From Gnetum montanum (taxonomy: Eukaryota; Streptophyta; Gnetopsida; Gnetales; Gnetaceae): a stretch of 64,000 nucleotides of DNA. Both the position numbers and the translations under genes were made by a program. Below the pieces are notes generated by a model. That model was given only the letters and a program-made list of their open reading frames with translations, was not told the origin of the DNA and did no database searches. Of the stretch, positions 11,113 to 22,590 are shown piece by piece. How positions within the stretch are numbered: the stretch's first letter is position 1; every line of letters starts with the position of its first letter. The DNA is taken from contig MNCI01025409.1 of assembly GCA_015680685.1 (NCBI GenBank), positions 780,123 through 844,122 of the forward strand. Direction: 5' to 3'.

Positions 11113-13020
11113 GAAAACTTGTCCTTGAGTTCCTTACAAAATATTGGGAAAGTATAGGATTATTGACTGAATGACAACTAACAGTAACATGGAATGATAG
11201 AATCAAAGTGCCCAGTGAATGGATCGATAAACATATTATAGCATTGGTGTTCATACCCATTGTGGTGAACATTATACATAGATAAAATCTAGATCCTCAT
11301 TTGATAGCTTGAAGAGAGAGAGAGAGAAAAGAAAAGAGGCATGTTGCTACTGATTTAAAAAATGTGCACATCATTGTTTGTTCATGGCCACATGACTAAG
11401 CTTGTTCCTTGGATAAATGATTTTTCTCTAGTCCATCCTGAGCACTCCCTCCTATCCCAGTCCATTATTCATGCGGTCACCATCTACACATACAACAAAA
11501 GCACGAATTAGCAAGGATAGATAAGATATAATGCAATTGATACCTTGCCTTGATATGAAGCACATTGGCTAGGTTGTGGGTATGGTAGATACTGGGTTAG
11601 AGGTTTGTAACTGATGACTACTCAAGGTGTAGGGGTGAGATAAGTAATGGAATGGAAAAATTTATGATAGGCCCCCATGACTAAGAGTGAACCTCTAGTA
11701 GCAATAGGATGGAAAATGAAAGAAAAAGGAAGATAAGAGAAATAACAATAGTGAAGCCAATAAAAATGCATAGAAGAGAAGAGAAAAACAAAAATGGATG
11801 TCATGGATGGGGTGAAATGAGAAATAATTGATTGCAAAATATGTTTAAGGGAAAGAACTTAACAATTTCACCAAAAAGGAATGCCAGGGGGTCCCCCCCA
11901 AAGTAGGCTCATGCCTTTTATGCCCTAACAAACCCAAAAACCAAAGAGTCCGTGGGCTCTAGAAATGACATATGGAAATAATAGTTAGGAATTCATCCAT
12001 AATAATTTACCAAAGGATAACAATGCATCGACCAAGATATAGACTAATCATAAAACCAACAATGAGGTAGGAATATGGGAAGTAATAAAAAAAGAGAAGA
12101 GAAAATGGAATGGAATCCCAAAATCAAGGTTGTGTAAAGTTCCTTGTGTATTATGTGGTTACGGTGACTTAATAAAATTTAGGCCAAATCTAGATTAAAA
12201 CTAACCACATCCAATGACCTCGCATCAACACACTTGACCAACCCATCCTCCTGAAGCAACAAGAATGCTTCCACAGGGCAACCACCATCCCAAAAAGAGA
12301 AGAATAGAGAAGTAGGAAGTGAGAAAGGGCCTTAGTTAGAGGGAACCTTTAGGCATGGGTAACATGTCTTTCGAGTTCCATAGCTAGTTCTTGTAGCCCA
12401 TGTTAGAATTCCCACTAGTTTCTTTTTCTTTTTTTAGTTTTTTTATTGAGTGAGAACCACACCATGCAAAGACTTATTTGATTCATTTAACTTCCTGATA
12501 TTAGTCGATAGTGAAATGGTGGAAATCCTATGACAAACATCCAAGTACCCAAGAGAATAGCCAGCATAAATGCGTTGAATTCCATTGAAGTCATATCCTT
12601 TTTAAAATGTTTGAATCCTTCCTTGGTTTGAAGAATACGAAGCCACAAATTCATTAATAGGTTTGATTAGAAAAAAGGACAGTACATTTCCAAAACAAAG
12701 GGAGACCATAGAGTTGAATGGATGAATATATGACATGTACTCATTGCCTATTTTATTAAAAGAAATCATATCTTAGCATCAATATTAAAAGTCAAAGGTA
12801 AAAACCAAACATTAGCAACACCATTATAGTACAATCCACCATCATGAGCACTTATTATGTGATTAGTGAGAATAAATAAAAGAAAATTAACAAAGAAAGA
12901 AATAGTAAAAATGTTAACGATGGTGTAAAACAAAAAAAAAGTAAAGATGAAAAATGTGTTAAACAAAAATGTGTAAAAAAAAAAGGATAAAAGAAACTAG
13001 GAGCTTAGAATAATTGGCAT
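11113..13020 (-). other. Spacer of element B between integrase and 3' LTR, no ORF3
   Basis: About 1.9 kb without credible coding sequence. It includes a (GA)n run near 11313-11340, A-rich stretches at 12850-12990 and the conserved block at about 12330-12400 (GGCATGGGTAACATGTC). The third ORF and the internal TATA/palindrome module of C, D and G are both absent. The 71-codon frame at 11622-11837 has no counterpart elsewhere and I do not call it a gene. Confidence 0.6.
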
Positions 13021-14300
13021 TGGTGGCCATCTCTCCCATGATTGAGTTGGAAGAAGGAGATCTAAAATAATGAGCAGGATTGTCCATTAATAGAGGTAGT
13101 ATTAGTACTAGTCATTTTGGGCTCATGGAAAGGTTTGGCTTGCTGGATGTTGACCAATAATCTCTTATTAGGGCTTCTATGTTTATAGATCATCATGGCC
13201 CCTGAAGGAAAAGTTTCATGAATGATATAAGGTCCTTCTCACAGCATTTGAAATTTAGTTCGTTGTGGCACATGTGTGGGTTTCCAATAAGGAACCCTAT
13301 CTCCTTGTTGATATTTGAATTTTCTAATTCTTAAGTGATGAAGTTGTTCGTTGAAGACCTTGTGTAGTTCATTGGATGATAGGGCGGCTAATTAGTTTTC
13401 ATCTAGCAAGTTAAGGTTCATTTACCATTCTTTCTATGCTAGATTGAGGTCAAGGTTAAGGTCACATGTTGTAGATAGTGTACGGAGCTTAGCTTGGATA
13501 AGAAGTGTTGAAAGTTTACTATACACTAACTCATAGGGAGAATAGCCTATAGGGAGTTTCCATGTGGAGCGGTAGGCCCAAAGAGCATCATTTAGTTTAG
13601 TGCTCCAGTCTTGCCTATATTTGGTAATAGTTCATATTAAATTTTGATGATTTCCCTATTGGTAACTTCAGCTTGACCATTCGCTTGAGGGTGATATGGT
13701 GTAGTCAATTTATGCTCAACTCCTAAGCATTGCATCAACTTCTGAAATGTTACACCTATAAAATGTGTACCATTATCAGAAATAAGTGCACGAGGTATGC
13801 CAAACTTGTTTACGATTTGTTGTTGAACAAATTGTGTAGTAGTAGATGATGTACAGTTGGTAACGGTGGCTACTACTGTCCATTTTGTAAAATAATCAAG
13901 AGGAACAACAATGTATGCTTTTCCATTAGACATTGGTGTAATAGGCCCCATAAAATCAATACCCCATATGTTGAAGGGTTCTAAGGGTTAAATCCATTGT
14001 TGTGGACCCTCCATTCTAGTAGTCATGCTCCCATCACATTGGCAGTGCTCAAAAGATTGGACAAAATTATGAGCATCCCAAAATAATGTAGGCCAATAAT
14101 ATCCTACAAGTAAGATTTTAATGGTTGTTCATCTCCTAGCGTAATGACCCCCACAAGGGGCCTTATGAGCATCTTGGAGAACTCGCAATTGATCTGCATT
14201 GGGAACACACCATCGGACTAAGCCATCAAAACATACCTTGTAAAGATGTCCGTTGATTTCAATGAAATGTTTGACTTGGTGGAGAAACTATTATTTCTTT
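13020..14300 (-). pseudogene. Integrase of element B, near-complete catalytic core
   Basis: The open stretch 13637-13951 carries the catalytic core: D in VVPLDYFTKW, D in ISDNGTHF and E in ANGQAEVTNREI, with 35 residues between the second D and the E (DD35E). Upstream near 13980-14260 the minus strand shows the HHCC zinc finger (GGHYARR and EHCQCDGSMTTRME) in one frame interrupted by stops. The C-terminal part (13030-13480) has MIYHKHR-like and LWEGPYIIHETF-like text, and no chromodomain. The three catalytic residues are retained, but the full frame is broken. Confidence 0.85.
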
Positions 14301-15700
14301 CTAACGTCCAGCCCTTGTGGTGTTTCTTATGTGAAAAGATAAGTAAGAATGCTACTATACCAATTTGTATCTATGGGTGATTGATTGTTTATTGCACCTA
14401 TAAAGAGGAGTTCATTAGGGAAGCGATCAGAAATTGGGTATTCATCCTCTCTGTTGTCCCATATCAACCGAGATAAATGATCAACAACAACATTCTTAGT
14501 GCCTTTACAATCTACTATCATGAGATCAAACTCTTGTAAGATCACAAGCCATCGTATGATGCGAGGGCTCACAGTTGGTTTATTCATGAGGAATCAAATT
14601 GCACTATGATCTATGTGTACAAATACCTTATAGCCTAATACATAGTGCCAAAATTTCTCTAGAGAAAACACCATGGCCATTAACTCTTTTTCTATTATGG
14701 TATAGTTGAGTTGTGCACTAGCAATGCTTCAACTTATATAGTGGATGTAATAGGGACATTTTTGGTCATCTAACTATGTAAGTATGGCTTCTAAAGAAAA
14801 ATTGGACACATCAGTCATTATATGGAATGGTTTGGACCAATCAAGAGCTTGTAGAATGGGTGTTTCTATGAGCTTCTACTTCAAGGTTTAGAAAGCTAAC
14901 TCACATTCCTTGGTCCATTCAAAAGTTATGTCCTTTTTCGTTAATTCTACCATCGATTTTGCAATCTTTGAAAAGTTCTGAACGAAACATTTATAATAAC
15001 CAGTATGTCCAAGGAATGATCAGACATATTTTACAATTTTAGTTTGACAAGTGATTCCCTAGATGACTTTAATTTTTTAGGATCTACCTTTATCCCTGTT
15101 TGTGAAATTTTATGCCCTAATACAATGCCCTCTTAGACCATTAAGTGTCTTTTCTACCAATTGAGCCTTAGGTTGATTTCAACACATCATTTTAGCACTT
15201 GCTCTAATTGGTCCAATGCTTGTTCAAAGTCTACTCCATAGGTGGAGAAATCATCCATAAAACCTCCACACCATTTCCTATTTGCTACTGAAATATACTA
15301 AGAACCAAATGTTGAAATGTTGTTGGATCATTGCACAAGCTAAACGATATATGCCTATATGCAAATGTTCCCTAAGGACTTGTGAATGTGGTTTTGGCTT
15401 GGTCTTCTGGTGTTATTTAGATTTGATTGTACCCATTGTCACCATCTAGAAAACTATAATAACAATGCCTTGCAATAGTATCTAAGACTTGGTCAATGAA
15501 TGGCAATAGGAAATGATCTTTAGATGTTGCCATGTTTAATAGCCTAAAGTCTATACACACTCTCCATTTACCACTTGTTTTAGGCACAATGACTAATGGA
15601 CTAACTCATTCACTATTAGCAATGGGGTAGATGAACCTAGCCTTCAAAAGTTATTCAATTTCTTCCTTAACTACTTGCTTAAGCTTTGGGTTTAGTCATC
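14300..15700 (-). pseudogene. Reverse transcriptase/RNase H of element B
   Basis: RNase H ends in the open stretch 14327-14587 (RIIRWLVILQEFDLMI, VVVDHLSRL). The RT catalytic box reads FMDDFSTYG near 15240-15265, so both active-site aspartates remain. Upstream near 15420-15500 the minus strand reads FLDGDNGYNQI, the conserved first-aspartate motif. Stops and frameshifts occur between these blocks. Of the three pol copies in this nest it is the best preserved. Confidence 0.8.
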
Positions 15701-16790
15701 TTTGCGATTGTTGTCAAGGCTTTATAGAGGTGTCAATGTAAATTCTATGTTAGAATATCCTAGGATCTATTCCAGTTAATTTAGGATATGACCAAGTAAA
15801 GGCTTTTGACCATTTATTTACCATCTTCAACAATCCTTCTTTTTGTTAAGAAGCAAGCTTAGCATTAATAATTACTGATTTTCCATTCTTGAGAAATGCA
15901 TACTCCATACCGGTGGCCAATGATTTTAATTCAAGGGGCTCTTGCTTAAACTTGTTAGGGATTTCCAAGTTTTTCTAGTTGATATCTTCAGTGTAAGTAC
16001 TTGAAAGTTGGCAATGGACTTGCTCTAATGCATCTATGCTATCAATATAGGCATAAATCAAGCTCTCGGTTAGTTCCATGCATAAAGTTGAATTGCTCTC
16101 TAGTCAGTTGTCAACCACTAGGTTCCTTCCTATCTTGTGGCAATAGCATATAAGCATTTTTGTCTGTCAGATACTTGTGCACACTGGTTGCATGTAGGAA
16201 ATGTTGAGCATTGTACAAACCAAGACTTCTGCACGTAGTTGCACCCTATGTCACTATATGCAATGCATGGAACTTTCTTCTTCTTGATCTTCTTAAACGC
16301 TTTATTTTGATATCCCTAGGGAAAGATCACATATTCCTAGGTGTGCATCAATCATACTTAGCCATGCTCTTCCCATTATGATTGGGAAGTTCCCCTTGCA
16401 ATTGTTGACTTAGATCACTAGGAAATCAACTAGATATGACCACCCACAAACAGTGGTGACAATGTCCTCCACTAGTCCCAATGGAACAGTGATGGACTAG
16501 TCAGCCAACTCTAAATGAATGTTATTCTTCTTTAGTGGAGGCAAGTTCCAGGCTTTATACATTTCCTGGGAGATTATATTAACACCAAAACCTAAATCCA
16601 AAAGAGCTTTACAAGGCTTGTTTCTAGCTATTTTCAAATAAATAAGAGGACTTCCATAATTAGAGAATTTCTTAGGAAGATGGCCAGATTTAAACCAATT
16701 AGTGAGAGTGTGAGTTAACATGATAGTGTGCATTGAGTATGGTTTTTGGTTCGAAGGAAGCTTTGAAGATCCAAATGATAATGAGGTGTT
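15700..16790 (-). pseudogene. Protease of element B (DLG type)
   Basis: The open stretch 16497-16733 reads CKALLDLGFGVNIISQEMYKAWNLPPL, with Asp-Leu-Gly in the place of the usual Asp-Thr/Ser-Gly. DLG is common in Athila/Tat-like proteases. The text before it (YLKIARNKPCKALL) matches F at 63870-63930. The region leading to RT (15700-16490) is less well kept and interrupted. Confidence 0.75.
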
Positions 16791-19257
16791 TGGATAATTA
16801 GCCGCTTGTGGTTGTAAGAACTTGGTTGGGCTGTTGGTTCTAGAGAAAAGTCTTCTTTTTGATCAGTTGTTCAAACCAACAATATGTTGAAGATTGACAG
16901 CCCTTGTAGCGTTGCGTTGCTGGCTAGGCAGGAAGCTCACCTTGCATAGTTGGAGTAGGTGGTAATGGAGCTGAGGGTGGAAGATATGTAGATAGATGAG
17001 AAGGGTAGTGTGTATGTGGAGCATCACCCCTAGAAGAAGAAGAAGTTTTATAGTAGTTAAGGGTTTGGTAGTGAGGTTGAAGAGTGTCATGACTAGTAGA
17101 GTCACGTGAAGAGATTGGCTACTGAACATAATACCTGTATGGGTCAGGTTGATAGTAAGGATACTGTTGACATAGTAGTGGAATTCCCCATGATTGTGGG
17201 TGTTGCCACTATTGATATAATTCATTCGGTTGTGGTGGAGCTCCACGCAGATAATATGTTAAGGGTTGGTGGAACTACCTTGGGTTACCTTGAGGATAAG
17301 GTAACCTTCTAGGTGTTTGTCATTTTTTTAATTGTGAGTTTAGTGCATACACCCCAGATTCTTGCAGATGTGAAACTACTAGGAAACATCCCTTAAGATG
17401 ATCATATTGGAAAATTTCACATCTACCATCATTGTCTGTGTTTGAATCCACAACCTCTTCAATGATGACAACCTTGCCCTTACCCTTGTTACGTGTATAC
17501 TTAGCTTCTTTCTTTTTTCTTCTCTCTCTGTCACTACTTTGTTCTCTAGAATTCTTTACTATTTTTAGAATAGTTTCAAATTTTTCATCTAGGGAGTTCC
17601 ACATTTGATCCACCTTTGCCAATACTTTTGATGCAAATTTTTGAATGGGCAAAGTCTTTCTATTCACCATCTCTTCACATGGTGATTCTTCTTCATCTTC
17701 GCAAAATTTAATTTCCTTCTTTCAAAGGGAAGGATCTTTGTTGTACTACTCTACACTTTCTCTTTTCCTCAACTCATATTCCTCCTTGGTAACTTTCTCC
17801 AACAATCTTTGTATTTGATGGGCTCTAAGATCAGATAGCCTTCCTTGGGCATAAGTCCCAAGGGTTCTTCGCATTTCATACCTAAGCCCATCTACGAGAT
17901 GGCATAGTTATTCCTTTTGTAAGTAACCATGGCTAGGGCAATGATGTAATAATGAATAATATCAGCCAATGAAAACATTCAAGGGTTCGTATCCTCCTTG
18001 TTTCCATCCTTGGATTTTCTTATGCAGGTTGAACACTCGGGAGTACGTTTGATACTTATCATTAACTAGCTTCAAAATAGTACTCCATCGACGAATGGAT
18101 TCCAATTCTAAGGACCATTACTAGCTTTAAACTTCCTTGATCAATGTCCATGGAAAAAATTTTAGCTTTTGCCACTCATTTTCTATATTCTACAAGGCAC
18201 ATGCGTCATGGAATGCTTGTAAATGGTTTTAAGGATCAGCATTGTATCCCCCTTCAAATCGTGGGATGTTATTCATTTCTAGTCTTTTGATCCTACTATC
18301 TTTTTGGTGCCTTGTTGGAATCCTAATAGCCTCTGCTATGTTTAACATACTTTAGCTGACGAGTAGGGGTTCATCATGATCATGCTAGCTATGGCGTCTA
18401 TGATGCCTATGTTGTTCCCTACTCTTCCTTCTTTCATGGTGTGTCTCTCTGGAATGTCATCACCCCCTTTCTCTCCTATTTTTTCGATGATTTCTATTTC
18501 TCCTACCATTGTTCTCATAGTCTTGTCCTCTACGACTATGTTCAGATCCCAAAGAAGAGAAGGAAGAAGATGATGAAGGTGAAGAGGAAGAAGGATTGGC
18601 ACCATGTCGATGCCTACCACCTTCTCTTCGATGGTTGTGCCCTCAATCATAATTACGATTGTAATGTGTGTCATTGTCATGCACTCATGTTACTTTTCTA
18701 GACCCTTTGTGTTTGTTGGTATCAGAACCTAGGTTATGAATAGTTGAGTGAAGATTTTGATACCCAACTCCTTGACTGAAGTCAAAGAGAGGAACATTTT
18801 TTTGTGGAAAACCTCCCGAGACAAGTTCACCACTGTCATTTTTACTTAGGACATATGGGACATCCTGAGACCACTTCCCCTTCATGGATTCATAATGTCT
18901 CTCCTATTGTAGATCCCTCTGGTGTTGTACCTCCATGGATAGATAATTTCTCAAATCTTGTTCACACACAATGTACTCTGAGTGTAAGTGTTGCATACCA
19001 ATTCGTGTGAGAGCATGAAGAAGCATGCCCAGGATTGAGTGATTAGGAGGTAACACTATGTTATCTTCTAAATCATACCATCACAGTTTTTCATCCTGGT
19101 GGAGGATAAAGGTAAAGTCTAGTACATGCTCATCAGGATGAGCATATACCATGCGCAACTATTGGGGTACTAGGGGATCATCTTGTGCACCCCGCCTCTG
19201 ATTGTTCATGGTATCAGACCTAGTCGATGAAGCACTCTCATAAGAAGAAGGAGACAT
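16790..19257 (-). pseudogene. Gag of element B, multiply interrupted
   Basis: The start codon is at 19257, giving MSPSSYESASSTRSDT and then FTFILHQDEKL, as in F. Further on come an Arg/His-rich segment (18350-18560), the gag core around 17760-18300, a C-terminal linker (LDEKFETILKIVKNSREQ, 17540-17600) and a Pro/Gln/Tyr-rich region before protease. The unusual zinc knuckle near 17385-17425 reads CEIFQYDHLKGC, where the second Cys of the family pattern has become Phe. Several TAG stops replace Gln codons. Confidence 0.7.
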
Positions 19258-19374
19258 GATTGATTACTCAATGTGCAGTATTCTTTTCCAGTGATTGTAG
19301 GATAGTTAACCTTAAGGGTTCATTCCAATGATGGAAGGATTTCCTAAGTTCTAATCAGCGCACAAACAACAAAA

Positions 19375-19392
19375 TCCCTAGCAACGGTGCCA
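19375..19392 (-). other. Primer-binding site of element B, tRNA-Asp type
   Basis: The plus strand reads tccctagcaacggtgcca, matching the plant tRNA-Asp 3' end (TCCCCGGCAACGGCGCCA) at 15 of 18 positions; the differences are C/T or G/A transitions. One base separates it from the LTR. Confidence 0.85.
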
Positions 19393-19393
19393 A

Positions 19394-20226
19394 TGATGAG
19401 TAGCAAGGTACCCCTATGCCCAACCATATGAATACGAGGATTCATGCATGATCTAGTCAAACTTCGAGGATTAAGTGCCTATGCACCTATACAAAACAAG
19501 GATGAGTTATGTAGTTGTTATCTTCCCAAGCTTACTTGTAAGACAGAATTTTATGGTTAAGTAAACTTGAGGTATATGATTTTTTTATGTTTTTCTATAT
19601 TTTCTATATTGGTCTCTTAAGTGTGTGAAATGAAAATATTTAGTTAACTAATGGATTTTGTAACCCTAATGTTGATTGAATCCTAACACCAGCATCCATT
19701 TCCACTCTCTAGACACATCTTGATCTAGTGTAACAGTACTAGGATTACCAAACACTAGTCGTTACTGGGTCACCAAGTGTTCCACATATGCTCGAAGTGG
19801 TCGTGCTGAGTGTGCTAATTCATTGATAATTAATAATTCTATAGAAATAACATTGATTAATTAATGAGAGCATCAAATAACAATAAATAACATTAAATGC
19901 AATAGTTAATCTATTCTAAATGTTGCAAGGTTTATCACAAAGTTCATCTTTATTTCTAGACACAAGGTGTGGTCAAGTATACAATGCTTAAATAAAGATC
20001 TATTCACTCAATGAATCCTACTATAGGCACTCAGAAATAATTCTAACTCTAGAAGAGAAAAACTACAAGAGTTTGGCTAAAGGACTAAAAAAAATACTAC
20101 TCAAAACCAAGTGCCCCTATCCCTTATTTATAGATAATTGTGTCTAATGTTTCTTGGCCGATCCAATATCGTGTATTTAATATTGGGGGTTCGATATCGA
20201 GGGGTCCCTTATTTGGTGACTCATCA
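19394..20226 (-). repeat. 5' LTR of element B
   Basis: Pairs with 10253-11095 and ends CTCATCA, followed by the ACTTT duplication. On the minus strand, U3 carries GATATC-like words (20163-20200), a TATA run at about 20125-20135 and AATAAAGATGAA near 19945. Confidence 0.95.
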
Positions 20227-20231
20227 ACTTT

Positions 20232-22590
20232 CCAAGTTCTAACCTCAACCTTTCAATACTTAACATTTCCAAGTTTTTGTACTAGAGGTTAGCTAGTTTC
20301 ATGTACTTGATCATCTCTTAAAGTTGCAACCTCTTGAGGTATATTTCGGCCTTGTTGTATGCATTTAGTCCATCAAATATGGGTTGCCACATGTCCCCTC
20401 CTTGCTGGAGTTGCTGGAGAGCCTTGTTCATCTTTGTCTTTGCTAGCTGGATCTCTTTCCCATTCACCTCCTTAAGAATCCCAACCTAGTCCCTATAATG
20501 ATTTTTCATCTATTTGAATCTTAGGAACTTGTTCTTCTAGGTGGCTACCTTAATTGTTATTTTCTAGTGAAGGGCATGAATCTCCTCCATCAAGAGATTA
20601 CAATTTTCAATAGCCAACCTCCTCAAATCTAGGTTCACCTTAGCAAGCTACTCCTACTATTGTCACACAAATTCTAGCATTTTCTCCTTTTGTGTCTCAA
20701 CATTTTGCAAGTGATGAATGTCTCTGGTTAGAACTACATTCTCCTTGTGAACCTCCAAGTCCTTCTCAATCTTGTAGGCAATGACCTCCAAGAGTGACAC
20801 ATCAAAGAACATAGTTTTCTTTATGTTCTTAACCTTTCTTAGTTTGTTTTATAGCTATATGAAAGCTTCATCTCTTGTTACAACCTAACTAAGAATGGTG
20901 GGATCAATGAGGCAGGCTCTCAACTCTGTAGCTTCAACAATCAATCATAAATTTTTAGATGTGGCTACTTCAAGTTGGGTGTTGGAAATGATAAGCTTGC
21001 CCCTAGCCTCAAGTAGTTCTAATTGGATTGCTATGATGTTATCTTGAAGATCAAAGACCTACGAAAGCAGTTGCCTAATTCCAACTAATTAGTCTACCAT
21101 CTCCTCATGTTGGGATACACTGAGTCTTCCACTTGCTACTTCTATAGATGTCTACATGTCCTTGAGTGTAGTAATATTAGGTATAAAGGCCACAAGAGCA
21201 TTTAATGCCTATGCAACATGATTATCCATCACCTCTGCCACTATCTCCTACCCTTGGTGTTTCCTCACTAAGATAGTTGCCACCTCTCCCTCCTCAAAGT
21301 GTATAGAGAAAGTAGCAGCATTCCTAGAAATTTGTGGGAACTATTGTTATCTAGAGAGGAACATTGTCACTTCCCAAGCATCAAGACTTGACCTTGCGAG
21401 CATCTGCATTCTTTGGGTAGTAAACAATGGTGAATCTCCTTTAGCCAACTAATGGTTCTAGTTACCCTATTCAAATGGCTCATAGCTAGCCACTAGATTG
21501 ATGGTTCATCACCACTTGGTCCTCTCTACTGCAACTACAGGAGCTATTCATGAAGCATGTGCATGCACTCAATAGCTGTACAAGCCTCTAATGTTGGCTC
21601 ATGAGTGGGTGGTGGTGATAGCTACTCCCCTTATTACAAGTTGGTGGGCATCTTATCCTTCATCATCTTTCCCCAAGATGTGATAGACAAATGGCAAAGG
21701 GTGTCATTGGCATAGTGGGCTATGCATCCCCTTTTGCATAACTTATGAATGAGGCATGGGAAGGGAAGTGCCTTTCTACAATGCTCATTCTCCTTAAACA
21801 ATTGTTTAATCTCCAAATATATGAGTTGTAGAAGATTAATAGGAAATTTACCACTTAGAGTGGCACACACATGGGTAGATAAGGCTGTAATTTTTCTTGA
21901 CCTCACTGTTGGATTGAGATAGTATGCTACAATTTTGAAGTATGCTATATTCCTTATGATAAACTTTGTAGTGCTATTGGATCCACTCTTTTTTTACCTC
22001 TAGGTCTACCTATGTTAATATTTTCACCAAGGTTGCCCCAATATCTAGCAACTTGAGGGCCTGTGAGATGGCCTCCATAGAATAGGACATATTAATGTCA
22101 TTGATTTTCATGGTGGCATCAACCTACCTATTATTCTAGAAAAGGTAGGTTTCCCTCATGTACCATTTTCCATTGGAAGTGAGGATGGGCCAGATGGGAG
22201 AGCTCTATAGTTGCATCTTAACTTCTTCTAGTGTCAAGTCTATGAAAGAACCAAAGTTTAGTTCTTGGAGAATTACACTCTAGACCTCCTTGGAGTGAAT
22301 TTGCCTTAAGTAGGTATCAATCAATGTGACCTCAAGGTTTGGTCAAGGCCTAGGTGCCTCATCTCTATGTGATTGCCTAGTCTCAGTAGTCAGAATCTAT
22401 TAGATAGATTCCACTTTGGGCTTCTCTCAAAGAGGTTCCATTGCATGGGTTTCTACTACTTGCTCTTGGAGCTACTTCAAGTGTTGATCCCTTCCTCCCA
22501 TAGGCCACTTTTCCCTTGGTTGGGATGGTCCTCCCTCTTGCATGCATTTAGGTCTTAGTGTCATCTATAATCACAACATGACCAAGGATT
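20232..22590 (-). pseudogene. ORF3 N-terminal and middle part of element C
   Basis: This is the longest view of the third ORF in the nest. At 21634-21906 the minus strand is open and reads KFPINLLQLIYLEIKQLF, RKALPFPCLIHKLCKRGC and HYANDTLCHL, matching D and G and resembling the putative plant transposon protein domain. Upstream (22000-22590) is a poorly conserved N-terminus; downstream (20232-21000) is Leu/Lys/Glu-rich and coiled-coil-like. With 9775-10252 the ORF would be roughly 2.8 kb. Many stops. Role unknown. Confidence 0.65.

Larger units (their letters stand above)
10253..20226 (-). mobile_element. Element B: complete Ty3/gypsy (Athila/Tat-like), youngest level of the nest
   Basis: LTRs of 843 bp (10253-11095) and 833 bp (19394-20226) share TGATGAG...CTCATCA ends, and the element is flanked by perfect ACTTT duplications (10248-10252 and 20227-20231). 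The PBS at 19375-19392 matches the complement of a tRNA-Asp-type primer site at 15 of 18 positions. Reading leftwards: gag, protease, RT/RNase H, integrase, then about 1.9 kb without a third ORF. Integrase and RNase H keep long open stretches, but stops elsewhere make the element non-autonomous. It interrupts ORF3 of element C. Confidence 0.95.

Noticed and set aside
11313-11340. Microsatellite-based regulatory element
   Set aside because: It is a short GA run in the spacer of B without counterpart in related spacers; simple slippage explains it.
18376-18701. Plus-strand frames of 65 and 86 codons opposite the gag of element B
   Set aside because: They are antisense shadows of the Arg/His-rich gag tract, which gives Met/Ser/Cys-rich frames on the other strand.
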